Positions 26,378-34,870 of a DNA stretch of 64,000 nt are shown here, piece by piece. The notes under the pieces are model-generated. The model made no database searches. It saw only the letters and a program-made list of their open reading frames with translations, and was not told the origin of the DNA. The position numbers and the translations under genes are program-made. This DNA is from JAHZFN01 sp965149945 (lineage in GTDB: Bacteria > Bacillota > Dehalobacteriia > UBA4068 > UBA4997): NCBI GenBank assembly GCA_965149945.1, contig CBCTTQ010000001.1:1-64000 (forward strand), written 5' to 3'. Positions within the stretch are counted from its first letter, which is position 1; every line of letters begins with the position of its first letter.

Positions 26378-27265
26378 TTGCGCAAACCCATCGCCACAGC
26401 AGGCGAAACCAAACGGCTGATGCGGCAGCATCAATTTCGAATCAAGAAAAAATTGGGACAAAATTTTATCATCGACCCCGGCGTTATCGCGGGCATCGCC
26501 GAAGCGGCTGAGATAGACCGTCGGGATGTGGTGGTGGAAATCGGCCCCGGGATGGGTTCTCTGACCCAAAAGCTGGCGGAACAGGCCGGGCAGGTGCTGG
26601 CGATAGAATTAGACCAAAGTCTGATTCCCATCCTGCGCCAAAGCCTCGCCGACTATGACAACCTCACCATCGTCCAAGGAGACGCCCTGAAGGTAGACTA
26701 CAACGCGCTGCTGACACCTTTGTTCCAACAGGGGGATTACCGGTCGGGGTTTGTGGTGGTAGCCAATCTGCCCTATTACATCACCACCCCGATTACCATG
26801 AATCTGCTGGAAGGTTCCTACCCCTGGCGGCGGCTGGTGTTGATGGTGCAAAAAGAAGTGGCGAGGCGCATGCAGGCGCGCCCCGGCAGCAAAGAATACG
26901 GCGCTCTCAGCATCGGCGTGCAATATCGGGCGTCCGCCCATATCGCCATGCATATTCCGCCTACTGTTTTTCTGCCCCGCCCGGCGGTGGATTCCGCCGT
27001 CATTGTGTTGGAGCGGCTGGAACGACCGGCGGTGGCGGTACAGGATGAAAAAGTTTTCTTTCGGCTGGTAGCGGCGGCTTTCGGGCAGCGGCGCAAAACG
27101 CTGAGCAACTCCCTGAGCGGCGGACTGCGGTTGGAAAAAGCCCACGTGGAAGCAGCCTTGGCAGAAGCGGAAATCGACGGCACACGGCGGGGCGAGACCC
27201 TGACCCTGGAAGAATTCGGGCGTTTGGCGGATGTTTTGCGGCATTCTCTTCAAAATCAGGACTGA
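26378..27265 (+). CDS. rsmA: 16S rRNA (adenine1518-N6/adenine1519-N6)-dimethyltransferase
   Basis: KsgA: dimethylates two adjacent adenines near the 3' end of 16S rRNA during small-subunit maturation. Motifs: KKKLGQNFIIDPG near residue 25, SAM loop EIGPGMGSLT, acidic ELD, and catalytic NLPYY. The start is TTG 26378, with AGGGGAG upstream, giving 295 residues; a TTG at 26315 would add 21 Lys-rich residues with no ribosome site. A terminator follows 170 bp downstream. Confidence 0.94.
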   Translation: MRKPIATAGETKRLMRQHQFRIKKKLGQNFIIDPGVIAGIAEAAEIDRRDVVVEIGPGMGSLTQKLAEQAGQVLAIELDQSLIPILRQSLADYDNLTIVQGDALKVDYNALLTPLFQQGDYRSGFVVVANLPYYITTPITMNLLEGSYPWRRLVLMVQKEVARRMQARPGSKEYGALSIGVQYRASAHIAMHIPPTVFLPRPAVDSAVIVLERLERPAVAVQDEKVFFRLVAAAFGQRRKTLSNSLSGGLRLEKAHVEAALAEAEIDGTRRGETLTLEEFGRLADVLRHSLQNQD

Positions 27266-27681
27266 CTTTTTGACGACTTTCCTTTTATAATACGACAACA
27301 CCCCCCAAAGGCGCTGTAGCTGTCATGATACATTCACGCGAGAGTTTCCTTTCATGATACGACAAAGCCTCAAAGGGCGACGAAAAATTTTCCTCGTACG
27401 GCATCCTTCAACAAATCGCCGAAAATTCTCACAAAAAAAACCACTCGAAAAGAGTGGTTTTTGGTTCATTTCCGCTTGTCTTTGCTTTTTTACCGTCGGC
27501 GTTTCAACGAAAATCCAAAAGGAACGTCCTTCCCTCCGCGAAAACAGGAAATATCCGCCTTCTCCCTCGGACAGACGAAAAACGTCTCGTCCGAAAAATT
27601 CCCGATAACGGCAATTTCCAAGAAAGCGACGAAGATTCCTCAAAGAGCGGACTCATCGTCTTCCGACGAGACGAAACCGAT
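27266..27681. other. rsmA-alkyltransferase-like intergenic region (convergent)
   Basis: 416 bp between convergent genes containing the rsmA terminator at 27437-27464. No supported gene. Confidence 0.5.
27437..27464 (+). terminator. Terminator after rsmA
   Basis: 10-bp stem AAAACCACTC/GAGTGGTTTT with a 5-nt loop, then more T. The A-run on the 5' side makes it usable in both directions. Confidence 0.8.
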
Positions 27682-28146
27682 TCAGCGGTTTTGTTTTTCG
27701 ATTTGGAGCACCGCTTCTTTGGCGGGCGCTTCCAGGGCGTTGCCGGCGACTTTGCCGTTCGTTCCCAGCACCCGATGGGTGGGGATTATGATTTCCAGCG
27801 GGTTTTTACGGCAGGCGCCGCCGATGGACTGCGGCGACAGTTCCCCGCCCAGCCGTTGAGCAATTTCTTTATATGTGATGGTTTGGCCGTAGGGGACTTC
27901 TTTCAGCACCGCCCACACCCGTTCCTGCAATTCGGTACCGTTGGTTTTGATCGGCAGAGAAAAGGATTCGCGCGTGCCGGAAAGATATTCCGCCAATTGC
28001 GCCGCGGCTTTGATCACAATGGAATTTGTCCGGGCGCTGTAATCGGTGTCGCTATAGCCGAAAGAAACTTCCAGCAGATTTTCTTCATCGGCGATCACCG
28101 TCAAAATGCCTACTTTGGTCTGTAACACCATTCCGTATTTCATCAT
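27682..28146 (-). CDS. Alkyltransferase-like protein (Ogt/MGMT family) lacking the catalytic cysteine
   Basis: 154 residues with the Ogt/MGMT DNA-binding fold: VPYGQTITYKEIAQ (about 84-97) and NPLEIIIPTHRVLG (115-128). The family's active Cys lies in PCHR. The bases here read CCC ACC CAT CGG, so it is PTHR with Thr123, and self-inactivating repair is not possible. The position of the Arg finger (normally in RAVG) reads PQSIGG. Alkyltransferase-like proteins elsewhere carry Trp or Ala at the Cys and flag lesions for excision repair, but they usually keep the Arg. The start is one of two adjacent ATGs after GGGGGATGG; longer frames exist. Confidence 0.78.
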   Translation of the reverse strand: MMKYGMVLQTKVGILTVIADEENLLEVSFGYSDTDYSARTNSIVIKAAAQLAEYLSGTRESFSLPIKTNGTELQERVWAVLKEVPYGQTITYKEIAQRLGGELSPQSIGGACRKNPLEIIIPTHRVLGTNGKVAGNALEAPAKEAVLQIEKQNR

Positions 28147-28475
28147 TACACCATCCCCCAAAAAAATTTTTTCGGATTGTTTCCATATCATTCCGCTTAA
28201 GTATATAATCTCAAATTTTCTCTTATTTTTCAACACTTTTGGCAAAAATTTTTCTGTTTTTCGAGAAAATTTTTTATTTTTTCGGGGAAAAAGTTCTCTT
28301 TCGCGTCTTTTATGAAAAAAGCTCCCGACAGCAGTTCGAAGACGGTTCTCTCTTTTATTTTTATTCGCGATATGTTATAATCAGCTTAGCGAGAATTTTC
28401 ATGAAAAAATAACGGGCAGGGGCGAATTTTTTCGGCCTTTCCCGCGGAAAAACAAAAAAAGCAAAGGTGATAAAA
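28147..28475. other. Divergent intergenic region upstream of xdhC
   Basis: 329 bp, very AT-rich. A TATAAT at 28373-28378 on the + strand is a likely -10 for xdhC, without a clear -35. Confidence 0.45.
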
Positions 28476-29507
28476 ATGAAACAACTCTTTCAAACCATGG
28501 CGGAACAGCTGCGTCAGGGCAATGATGTGGTGTTGGTTTCCGTTGTCGCCAGTTCCGGCTCCACGCCCCGCGGCAGCGGCGCCAAAATGCTCATCAACAA
28601 AGACGGTCGTCTCATCGGCACCATCGGCGGCGGCGCGGTGGAATATCGCAGCGAGCAAATTGCCGCCCAAGTGCTGGAAAACAAAAAATCCCGTACGGAA
28701 TTTTTCCGCCTGAAACCTAACGAGGTAGCGGACATCGGCATGATCTGCGGCGGCGACGTACTGATTTGGTTCCAGTATCTGCCCGCCGACGACCAAGAAA
28801 CCCTGAACACGCTCCAAACCATCGAGGAACTGCAAACCCGTCGGGAGCAGTCCTGGTTGTTTACGGAAATTACCCCCGACTGCCAGACAGGACTGATTGT
28901 CTACAGCCCCGCCCGCGGTCTGCTGGGCTTTGACGGCAGCGACGCCCAGGCCGCCGTGCTCACCTCCGGGCTGGATTACAAAGAAACCCGCCGCACCTTG
29001 GGCAATCGGATTTTCCAAGTGGAGCCGTTGATCCAAGCGGGCAAAGTATATATCTTCGGCGGCGGTCATGTGGCGCAAGAGCTGGTGCCTACTTTGGCGC
29101 GGGTACACTTCCACTGCGTAGTGATGGACGATCGGGAAGAATTTTCCCGTCCGGAATTGTTCCCCGCCGCGGCGCAGACCATCCACGGAGATTTCAACAA
29201 CATCCTGACGCTGCTGGACATCCATGACAACGATTTTGCCGTAGTGATGACCCGCGGTCACAAAGACGACTTGCTGGTACAGGAAAAACTGCTGCAAACA
29301 CCCGCCTATTACATCGGCGTCATCGGCAGCGCCCGTAAAACCAAAGCCGTCTTTGGCAAACTGAAGGAAAAAGGGTTCACCGACGCGGATTTGGCACGGA
29401 TTACCACTCCCATCGGACTGGATATCAAGTCGGAAACCCCGGCGGAAATCGCCGTCAGCATCGCCGCGCAAATGATTATGAAACGGGCGGAACTGAGCGG
29501 TCGTTAA
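28476..29507 (+). CDS. xdhC: XdhC/CoxI family molybdoenzyme maturation protein
   Basis: Family proteins bind and sulfurate the molybdenum cofactor and help insert it into xanthine dehydrogenase-type enzymes. The N-terminal XdhC domain has SSGSTPRGSGAKM and GTIGGGAVE. The C-terminal Rossmann domain starts at about residue 190 with YIFGGGHVAQEL and includes TRGHKDD and GVIGSARKTKAVF. AAAGGTGAT precedes ATG 28476; 343 residues. No molybdenum hydroxylase is encoded in the window, so the target is unknown. mobA is about 12 kb upstream. Confidence 0.88.
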   Translation: MKQLFQTMAEQLRQGNDVVLVSVVASSGSTPRGSGAKMLINKDGRLIGTIGGGAVEYRSEQIAAQVLENKKSRTEFFRLKPNEVADIGMICGGDVLIWFQYLPADDQETLNTLQTIEELQTRREQSWLFTEITPDCQTGLIVYSPARGLLGFDGSDAQAAVLTSGLDYKETRRTLGNRIFQVEPLIQAGKVYIFGGGHVAQELVPTLARVHFHCVVMDDREEFSRPELFPAAAQTIHGDFNNILTLLDIHDNDFAVVMTRGHKDDLLVQEKLLQTPAYYIGVIGSARKTKAVFGKLKEKGFTDADLARITTPIGLDIKSETPAEIAVSIAAQMIMKRAELSGR

Positions 29508-29585
29508 ACCTTCCTCTTGGTTCCGATGATTTTCGATGGACGCCTTTTTCCAAAGCGCCGCTTTCTCAATCGATCGGAATTTTTC

Positions 29586-29616
29586 GCGGACCCCTTTTCG
29601 GGGGTCTGCTTTTTTA
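29586..29616 (+). terminator. Terminator after xdhC
   Basis: Stem GCGGACCCC/GGGGTCTGC with a short loop, then T6. Confidence 0.88.
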
Positions 29617-30028
29617 TCCGCTTCTCAAAAAAAACAGTACGCGCAAGGCGAAGATCTTTTTCGGAAGCGGCGTTTTCCTTTTTCAGACCGCCTCGGAAAC
29701 TTCCCGCTCTCCTTATGACGTTGATCGTTTCCGCCTCATTTTTCAAGGCTTCGGGCAATCAAGGAGGCCCGTTTTCCGCGTCCGCCGTCGTTATCTCCTC
29801 CCGCCGCCGCTGCCCGCTTTATCAAAAAGCGACGTCCGTAACCGCCGAATCTTTTTATCGATTTTGATATCCAAAGGATTCGCGCCTTATCGGCGGGGGT
29901 TCTTTTTTCAGTCGTACTTTCCTGCTAATACCCGCAAATTTTTGATTATCGAAACCGTGGTTTTTTATTGGGCAAAGGGCGGAATCTTAAAAAGATTCCG
30001 CCCTTTGCTTTTGATTGCCGAAAACTGA
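29617..30028. other. Intergenic region downstream of xdhC
   Basis: About 410 bp. It ends in a 17-bp inverted repeat at 29971-30008 (GCAAAGGGCGGAATCTT and its complement, 4-nt loop), probably a bidirectional terminator for the small minus-strand gene. No other gene. Confidence 0.6.
29971..30008. terminator. Long hairpin downstream of the 30029-30220 gene
   Basis: 17-bp near-perfect stem with an AAAA loop, 20 bp from the stop of the minus-strand gene. The T-tract is poor on both strands. Confidence 0.7.
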
Positions 30029-30220
30029 TTACAGACGTCTTTTCCGCAAATCCAAATCAATCTCCATCTCCAAATCAAAAGAATCATCCAGACCGCGGTT
30101 ATCCTCCCATTGATAGTCCGGCTCCACCACATAGCCCAACTGTCGAAACTTCCGTATAATCAACGCGTCCGTCTCGTCGTCTCCCGTCGGTTGAAAACGA
30201 CCGATGTATACAGGCATCAT
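30029..30220 (-). CDS. Small acidic protein, function unknown
   Basis: 63 residues beginning MMPVYIGRFQPTGDDETDA with an acidic C-terminal half (FDLEMEIDLDL) ending in basic residues. I do not recognise a family. A strong AAAGGAGGG lies at normal distance before the paired ATG codons, a TATAGT lies about 30 bp upstream, and a hairpin follows the stop, so a real gene is likely. It is divergent from the HisB-like gene. Confidence 0.6.
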   Translation of the reverse strand: MMPVYIGRFQPTGDDETDALIIRKFRQLGYVVEPDYQWEDNRGLDDSFDLEMEIDLDLRKRRL

Positions 30221-30334
30221 GACACATCCCTCCTTTACTGTCTTTACTATAACAAATGATCAGTCCCATAAAAGAGACTTTAAACTCCTTCAGACTCCGA
30301 AAGCAAAAATTTTTTAAAATTTTTCAAAAAAACC

Positions 30335-30363
30335 TTGACACGATGTATTACCTGTATTATCAT
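30335..30363 (+). promoter_or_regulatory. Promoter of the HisB-like gene
   Basis: TTGACA (30335-30340), 17-bp spacer, TATCAT (30358-30363), about 50 bp before the start codon. Confidence 0.75.
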
Positions 30364-30416
30364 AATCATAGAATTATTCAGAAAATAATAAGACTTGTAC
30401 TACAGGAGGGATTTCA

Positions 30417-31085
30417 ATGGCTCATCTCTTTACACTGCATGAATGTACCGAAGACTTTGTAAAAATTCAGAAAAAAACCCAGGAATTGGATATTGTTGTA
30501 GAAATTTCCACCAAATTGAACAACGCGCTGCGTCCCGATACCACCAGCGATTTTTTGGATCATATGATTGATACCCTGGCTTGGGGCGCTTGCCTTTCCA
30601 TCGGCGTCAAAGTCACCAGCGGCAAATGGCGCTCCACCCACACCATCGCCGAGGATGTGGGGATTACCATCGGCGCCGGCCTGAAAAAAATCTATTACCA
30701 CCGTCTGGGCAGCACCGGCGTCAACATCCTGGGCAGCGGTTTCGGCTGTCTGGACGAAGCCCTGGCCCGCTGCGTCATCGGGGTGGAAGGCCGCAGAAAC
30801 TGTTTTATCACCGTAGACGACGCCTGCTCCGGCGGACGGCTGGAACGAGTAGAGGATCTGCTGAGTCAGGATATGTGGAGTTTTGTGGAAGGCTTCTTCC
30901 AAGGGTTCCCCGCTACCTGCCATCTGGATCTGCTGAAAGGACGCGACCCGCACCATGTGTGGGAATGCGGCATCCATGCTATGGGCGAGGCTTTGCGTTC
31001 CGCTATGGCTCCCAATCCCTGGCGCACCTCCGGCAACAATCCTTACTATGGAGAAGAAGGCATCGCTGACGCGGCTTTGATTTAG
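30417..31085 (+). CDS. Divergent imidazoleglycerol-phosphate dehydratase (HisB) homologue
   Basis: 222 residues aligning along their length with HisB. Recognisable: the N-terminal TQELDI (family NET/KET Glu kept), FLDHMIDTLA (metal His kept), THTIAEDVGITIG (family HHTVEDxGIxxG, second His now Thr), LDEALARCVIGVEGR, EGFFQGF (family EHFFRSL, His now Gly) and DPHHVWE (second HH pair kept). Two metal ligands have thus changed, and no other histidine genes are nearby. A catalytic role other than IGP dehydration is possible. AGGAGGG precedes ATG 30417. Next to a GldA-like gene on the same strand. Confidence 0.78.
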   Translation: MAHLFTLHECTEDFVKIQKKTQELDIVVEISTKLNNALRPDTTSDFLDHMIDTLAWGACLSIGVKVTSGKWRSTHTIAEDVGITIGAGLKKIYYHRLGSTGVNILGSGFGCLDEALARCVIGVEGRRNCFITVDDACSGGRLERVEDLLSQDMWSFVEGFFQGFPATCHLDLLKGRDPHHVWECGIHAMGEALRSAMAPNPWRTSGNNPYYGEEGIADAALI

Positions 31086-31114
31086 GCGCTCCCTCTTCAA
31101 ACAAATCAACATCG

Positions 31115-31145
31115 GTTGTTCCATGGCTTTTTGTCGTGGAACAAC
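31115..31145 (+). terminator. Hairpin between HisB-like and GldA-like genes
   Basis: 11-bp stem GTTGTTCCATG/CGTGGAACAAC (one G-U pair) 30 bp after the HisB-like stop. The T-tract is inside the loop rather than after the stem, so it could be a processing or weak attenuation site. Confidence 0.5.
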
Positions 31146-31270
31146 TTCTGTTTTCCCGAACAAAAAAATTTTCGGGACCCGACCGACTTTCTCGAATAAA
31201 AAAAATTGCAGGAAGCGGCGGCTCTCGAAAACCAAAACAATCCCATTTACAAGAAAGTAAGGTGACCTCC

Positions 31271-32365
31271 ATGAATCCGAGAATGGATATGCGTGTTTCT
31301 TATTTCCCCGGCAAATGCCTGCAAGGCAACGGCATTTTGCGCGATCTGCCCACCTACATCGATTTGTTCGGCGGGCGGGCCTTCCTGATTGTGACCCCCT
31401 CCATGGAACAAAAAACGCGGGGGCTGGGGCTGGCCGACCGTCATCCCATGGTGATTTTCCGCGGCCCCTGTTGCTGGCGGGAAGTCAACAAACTCATCGA
31501 CCAAGCCAAAGCGGCCAATCCTACCGTAGTCGTGGCAATCGGCGGCGGCAAGGTCGTAGATTCCGCCAAGGTAGTGGCGGACAAGCTGAACCTGCGCAGC
31601 ATCATGGTACCCAGCGTGGCGGCAAGTTCCGCCGCGTTTTCCGGTTGTTCCGTCATGTACACGCCGGAAAACATAGAAGAAGGCGTCTATTACGAAAAAC
31701 ACAGCCCCGATGTGCTGATGTTGGACAATGAAATCATCATCGGCGCTAAAACCCGTTATTTCGTCTCCGGCATGGGAGACGCCCTGGCGGTATATTTCGA
31801 AGGGCGGGGCTGCACCCATACCGGTTCTCAAAATTCCCTCCACGCCAACCAGACCTTCTGCGCTCTGGCCATGTGTGATTATTGTTTGGACGCGCTGCTG
31901 CGTTATGGGTTGCCCGCCAAGCTGGCCTATGAACAGAAAGTGATCACCCCCGCCGTGGAACGGATGATCGAGGTAAACCTGCTGTCCGCCGGTATCGCCT
32001 TTGAAGGAGCGGGGTTGGCGGCCGCTCATGCTATCCATAACGGTTTGACGGTAATTCCCGCCGTGCGGGAAAACATGCTCCACGGGGAAATTGTGGCTTT
32101 CGGTGTTTTGTCAGAATTGCACCTGACCAATGCCCAACCGGAAGAAATGGATAAAATCTACCATTTCTGTGAAACGGTGGGACTGCCTACCACTTTCGCC
32201 GAGTTGAATATACCCAACCCCGATCGGGAAGTCCTGGCCGACGCCGCGGAATTTACCTTCCGAGATCCTTATTTGCATCATGACGGTCCCAATCTGACCG
32301 CCGACGATATTTTGGCCGCCATGATCGCCGCCGACGCCATGGGACGCGCTCGTAAACAACAATAA
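31271..32365 (+). CDS. Glycerol dehydrogenase-like iron/zinc-type alcohol dehydrogenase (GldA family)
   Basis: 364 residues of the NAD-dependent glycerol dehydrogenase/group III alcohol dehydrogenase family. The dinucleotide motif is VAIGGGKVVDSAKVVAD at about residues 80-96. Metal ligands are the Asp in SGMGDALAVYFEGR and the His residues in AAHAIHNGL and MLHGEIVAFG, matching the zinc site of GldA. AAGGTGA precedes ATG 31271; a longer frame to 31136 crosses the upstream hairpin and is rejected. The substrate cannot be inferred from sequence. Likely functionally paired with the HisB-like gene, 185 bp upstream. A strong terminator follows. Confidence 0.85.
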   Translation: MNPRMDMRVSYFPGKCLQGNGILRDLPTYIDLFGGRAFLIVTPSMEQKTRGLGLADRHPMVIFRGPCCWREVNKLIDQAKAANPTVVVAIGGGKVVDSAKVVADKLNLRSIMVPSVAASSAAFSGCSVMYTPENIEEGVYYEKHSPDVLMLDNEIIIGAKTRYFVSGMGDALAVYFEGRGCTHTGSQNSLHANQTFCALAMCDYCLDALLRYGLPAKLAYEQKVITPAVERMIEVNLLSAGIAFEGAGLAAAHAIHNGLTVIPAVRENMLHGEIVAFGVLSELHLTNAQPEEMDKIYHFCETVGLPTTFAELNIPNPDREVLADAAEFTFRDPYLHHDGPNLTADDILAAMIAADAMGRARKQQ

Positions 32366-32562
32366 CAGCAGGACGCTTGGAGCAACAGGAGAAAAGAGAT
32401 CGCGGAAAATACCAAAAACAAAGTCTCCGGCGGCAAACACGGCCGCGGACGGCGCCTCCATCTTTGCCGAAACCATTCCTCTAAACCCACGGCAAAAAGT
32501 TTCCTTCTTTTTTCACTCCCTCTCTTCGTCTTTATCCCCCAAGCGCCCATCTGTCTCCAATC

Positions 32563-32603
32563 AAACGCCCGCCGCGAACAGACCTCTCCGCGGCGGGCGT
32601 TTT
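32563..32603 (+). terminator. Terminator after the GldA-like gene
   Basis: 14-bp perfect stem AAACGCCCGCCGCG/CGCGGCGGGCGTTT followed by T. Confidence 0.9.
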
Positions 32604-32788
32604 AAAGTGGAGAGAAAGACGACGCCGCGAGTTCACACCAAAAAACCCGTTACGATCGACGCGAGAAAACAGCAAAGAAAAAACGCGGCGGAGGATACGC
32701 GGCAAAAAACGGGCGGACAAGGGAAAAAAACGAAACAAGCAGAAAAAAACCGAATCGCGGTTGAACAACCAAACAGAAAAAGGGCGAA

Positions 32789-32820
32789 AAAAAACCGCTA
32801 TTTTTTAAATAGCGGTTTGG
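32789..32820 (-). terminator. Terminator after the anti-sigma gene
   Basis: 11-bp stem AACCGCTATTT/AAATAGCGGTT. On the minus strand it is followed by a run of T8. Confidence 0.9.
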
Positions 32821-32840
32821 TTATTGCCGTAAGGTATTTT

Positions 32841-34298
32841 TTAGGGAATCTGTACGGTGTACAGGCTCCGCTCTCCGTTAGATTCCTCATTGGTGAAGAC
32901 CAATGTGCGGCTGTCGCTGCCCCAGGCGATATCTTTTACTTCGCCGGTGTAAACAGACACAATCCGCTTTTCAATGGGATAGGCAATGAGCAAATCCCCT
33001 TCGGAATTGGTGAAGACGAACTTGGAGCTGTCCGGCGCCCACGCCAGCAGATCACCGCCGCCTTCTTCCGAGATCTTGGTCAATTCCCCGCTGCCCAGCA
33101 GATTGGAAATCCAAATTCCTTTCTTATCCCCGCGGGCATTCATGGAAAGCATAGACATATCCGGGGAGAAAATGGACGTGTTGCGGGTATAGACAGGCGT
33201 GGTATTGCTCAGGGTCACGCTGCTGCTGCCCACCGGTCCCACACATTTGGGTTCTTCCGCGTTGACCAAATCCGCCTTCCAAAGGTAATTGGTATCGCCG
33301 ATGGTCGTATAATAGGAAACCGTTTGATTATCTAAAGAGACCGACGGCATATAGACGCTTTCTTCGTCATAGGCGGCAATCAACCGCTGATTCAGAGTAC
33401 CCACCGTCTCCGTTCCGTAAGAAGCCTCCGGCAGCGTAATCTCATCCGTGTTTTGATTGTCGTCGGGGTCCGTCGAAGGATTGTTATTGTCGGGTTTGTT
33501 GTTCGGTTGATCATTATTGCCCGGCTGTTCATTATTGTTCGGCTTATCGTTATTGCTCGGCTGATTGTTTGGTTTTTCATTGTTACTCGGGCGGTCATTA
33601 TGATTTGGCTGACTGCCGCCGGGACGATCACTGCCGCCGGAATTGTTGTTCGGACGGTCTTTGCTCGCGGAATTGATGTCATTTCCCAGAGAACTGATGG
33701 GGCGTCGTTCCGCGGTGTAGACGCCGACACTGTCGGCAATGGTATCGTTTTGGAGAGCAGTGTCGTTCAGCACATCTCCCAGAGGTCTGGTATCGTCCTC
33801 ACCGCCCAGCAACCGAGCGAGGAAGCTGTTTTCCCGAGCAGTCTCACCCGCGGCCACCATACCCTGGCCGACGCCGTTATCCGCCACGGCCAGATCTTCC
33901 GGTTCGGTACCCGGCGCGCCCACCGCCAGATTAACGGCAAATACCAACGCCGCCGCCGCGGCAATGGTACCCACCGCGCCGAAAACACTGCGGCGGGAGA
34001 AGCGGAATTTTTTCTTCCGCGGCACAACAGCCGGCGGCTCTTCAAAGATCCGCGGCGGTTTGTGCAGATCCGCCATCACCCGATCCGCCAAATCATAAGG
34101 CGGGTCCATGTTGGTAAAGGCGCCGATCAGCCCAAACTCAAAGGAACGGGCTTCTTCCAGCGCCGCCCGGCATTCCGGACAGGTTCTGGCGTGTTCCAAA
34201 AAGCAGGCAGTCGCTTCGTCGGTCAGATTATCATCCAAATAAAGGAAGATCATCTCATGAAACAATTGACAATCGATTGTTTCTATTCTGTTGTCCAT
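32841..34298 (-). CDS. Membrane anti-sigma factor with zinc-finger domain and extracellular beta-propeller-like sensor
   Basis: 485 residues. A cytoplasmic zf-HC2-type anti-sigma domain has HARTCPEC near residue 40. One TM segment lies at about 125-145 (VGTIAAAAALVFAVNLAVG). It is followed by a long Asn/Pro/Gly-rich linker (about 215-290) and a C-terminal domain with TolB/WD-like repeats (WAPDSSKFVFTNSEGD, WGSDSRTLVFTNEES). Predicted to hold the co-encoded ECF sigma factor until an envelope signal releases it. Its ATG overlaps the sigma stop by one base (TGATG). Confidence 0.85.
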   Translation of the reverse strand: MDNRIETIDCQLFHEMIFLYLDDNLTDEATACFLEHARTCPECRAALEEARSFEFGLIGAFTNMDPPYDLADRVMADLHKPPRIFEEPPAVVPRKKKFRFSRRSVFGAVGTIAAAAALVFAVNLAVGAPGTEPEDLAVADNGVGQGMVAAGETARENSFLARLLGGEDDTRPLGDVLNDTALQNDTIADSVGVYTAERRPISSLGNDINSASKDRPNNNSGGSDRPGGSQPNHNDRPSNNEKPNNQPSNNDKPNNNEQPGNNDQPNNKPDNNNPSTDPDDNQNTDEITLPEASYGTETVGTLNQRLIAAYDEESVYMPSVSLDNQTVSYYTTIGDTNYLWKADLVNAEEPKCVGPVGSSSVTLSNTTPVYTRNTSIFSPDMSMLSMNARGDKKGIWISNLLGSGELTKISEEGGGDLLAWAPDSSKFVFTNSEGDLLIAYPIEKRIVSVYTGEVKDIAWGSDSRTLVFTNEESNGERSLYTVQIP

Positions 34299-34870
34299 CA
34301 GTACTGCCCCCTTTCTGCGAATTCGCGCTTTAATTCTTTTTGTAACAGGGCTTTGCCCCGATAAATTCTGGTTTCAATGGTCGAGATGGGCAACCCCATC
34401 ACATCGGCGATTTGCTGATAAGTCAAATTATGTACAAACCGCATATAAATGACGTCATGGTAGGTCTCCGGCAGATTCAAAATAGCCGCGTCGATGTGCT
34501 CTCGCAATTCCTGATTGCTGTAATAGCGTTCCGGCTGGGTGAGGGGATCCTCGGAAAAAAGTCGGTTTTCCTGCATCTCATCCATGCTGACGGTGTTTCT
34601 GGGTTTTTTGCTCAACACATTGATACAGATATTATGAGAAACCCGGTACATCCAGGAAAAAAATTTCTTATTGGGATCGTATTTATCCAGCACTCGGTAA
34701 ACCTGCAGAAAAGCTTCCTGTGTCAGGTCGGCGGCTTCTTCGTAATCTCCGCACATGCGAAACGCCATATTGAAAATAGGCTTCTGATATCGCTCCACCA
34801 GGACACGAAACGCTTCGTCGTTTCCGTTCAGGACTTCCGCTACCAGACTTTGGTCAGGGAGGTTCATCAT
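34298..34870 (-). CDS. ECF-family RNA polymerase sigma factor (SigW/RpoE type)
   Basis: 190 residues with region 2 (YQKPIFNMAFRMCGDYEEAADLTQEAF, core-binding) and region 4 (LPETYHDVIYMRFVHNLTYQQIADVMGL... with a helix-turn-helix at TYQQIADVMGLPISTIETR). Directs transcription of an envelope-stress regulon and probably its own operon. Paired ATGs at 34870 are preceded by AGGAG at a rather long distance (13 nt), so the start is less certain than most; the upstream frame is open but unlike the family. Translationally coupled to the anti-sigma gene. Confidence 0.92.
   Translation of the reverse strand: MMNLPDQSLVAEVLNGNDEAFRVLVERYQKPIFNMAFRMCGDYEEAADLTQEAFLQVYRVLDKYDPNKKFFSWMYRVSHNICINVLSKKPRNTVSMDEMQENRLFSEDPLTQPERYYSNQELREHIDAAILNLPETYHDVIYMRFVHNLTYQQIADVMGLPISTIETRIYRGKALLQKELKREFAERGQY

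Larger units (their letters stand above)
32366..32840. other. Intergenic region between convergent GldA-like and anti-sigma genes
   Basis: 475 bp with a terminator for each flanking gene (32563-32603 and 32789-32820) and no supported coding frame. Confidence 0.7.

Noticed and set aside
28386..29471. 361-codon minus-strand frame opposite xdhC
   Set aside because: Antisense shadow of xdhC with no start signal.
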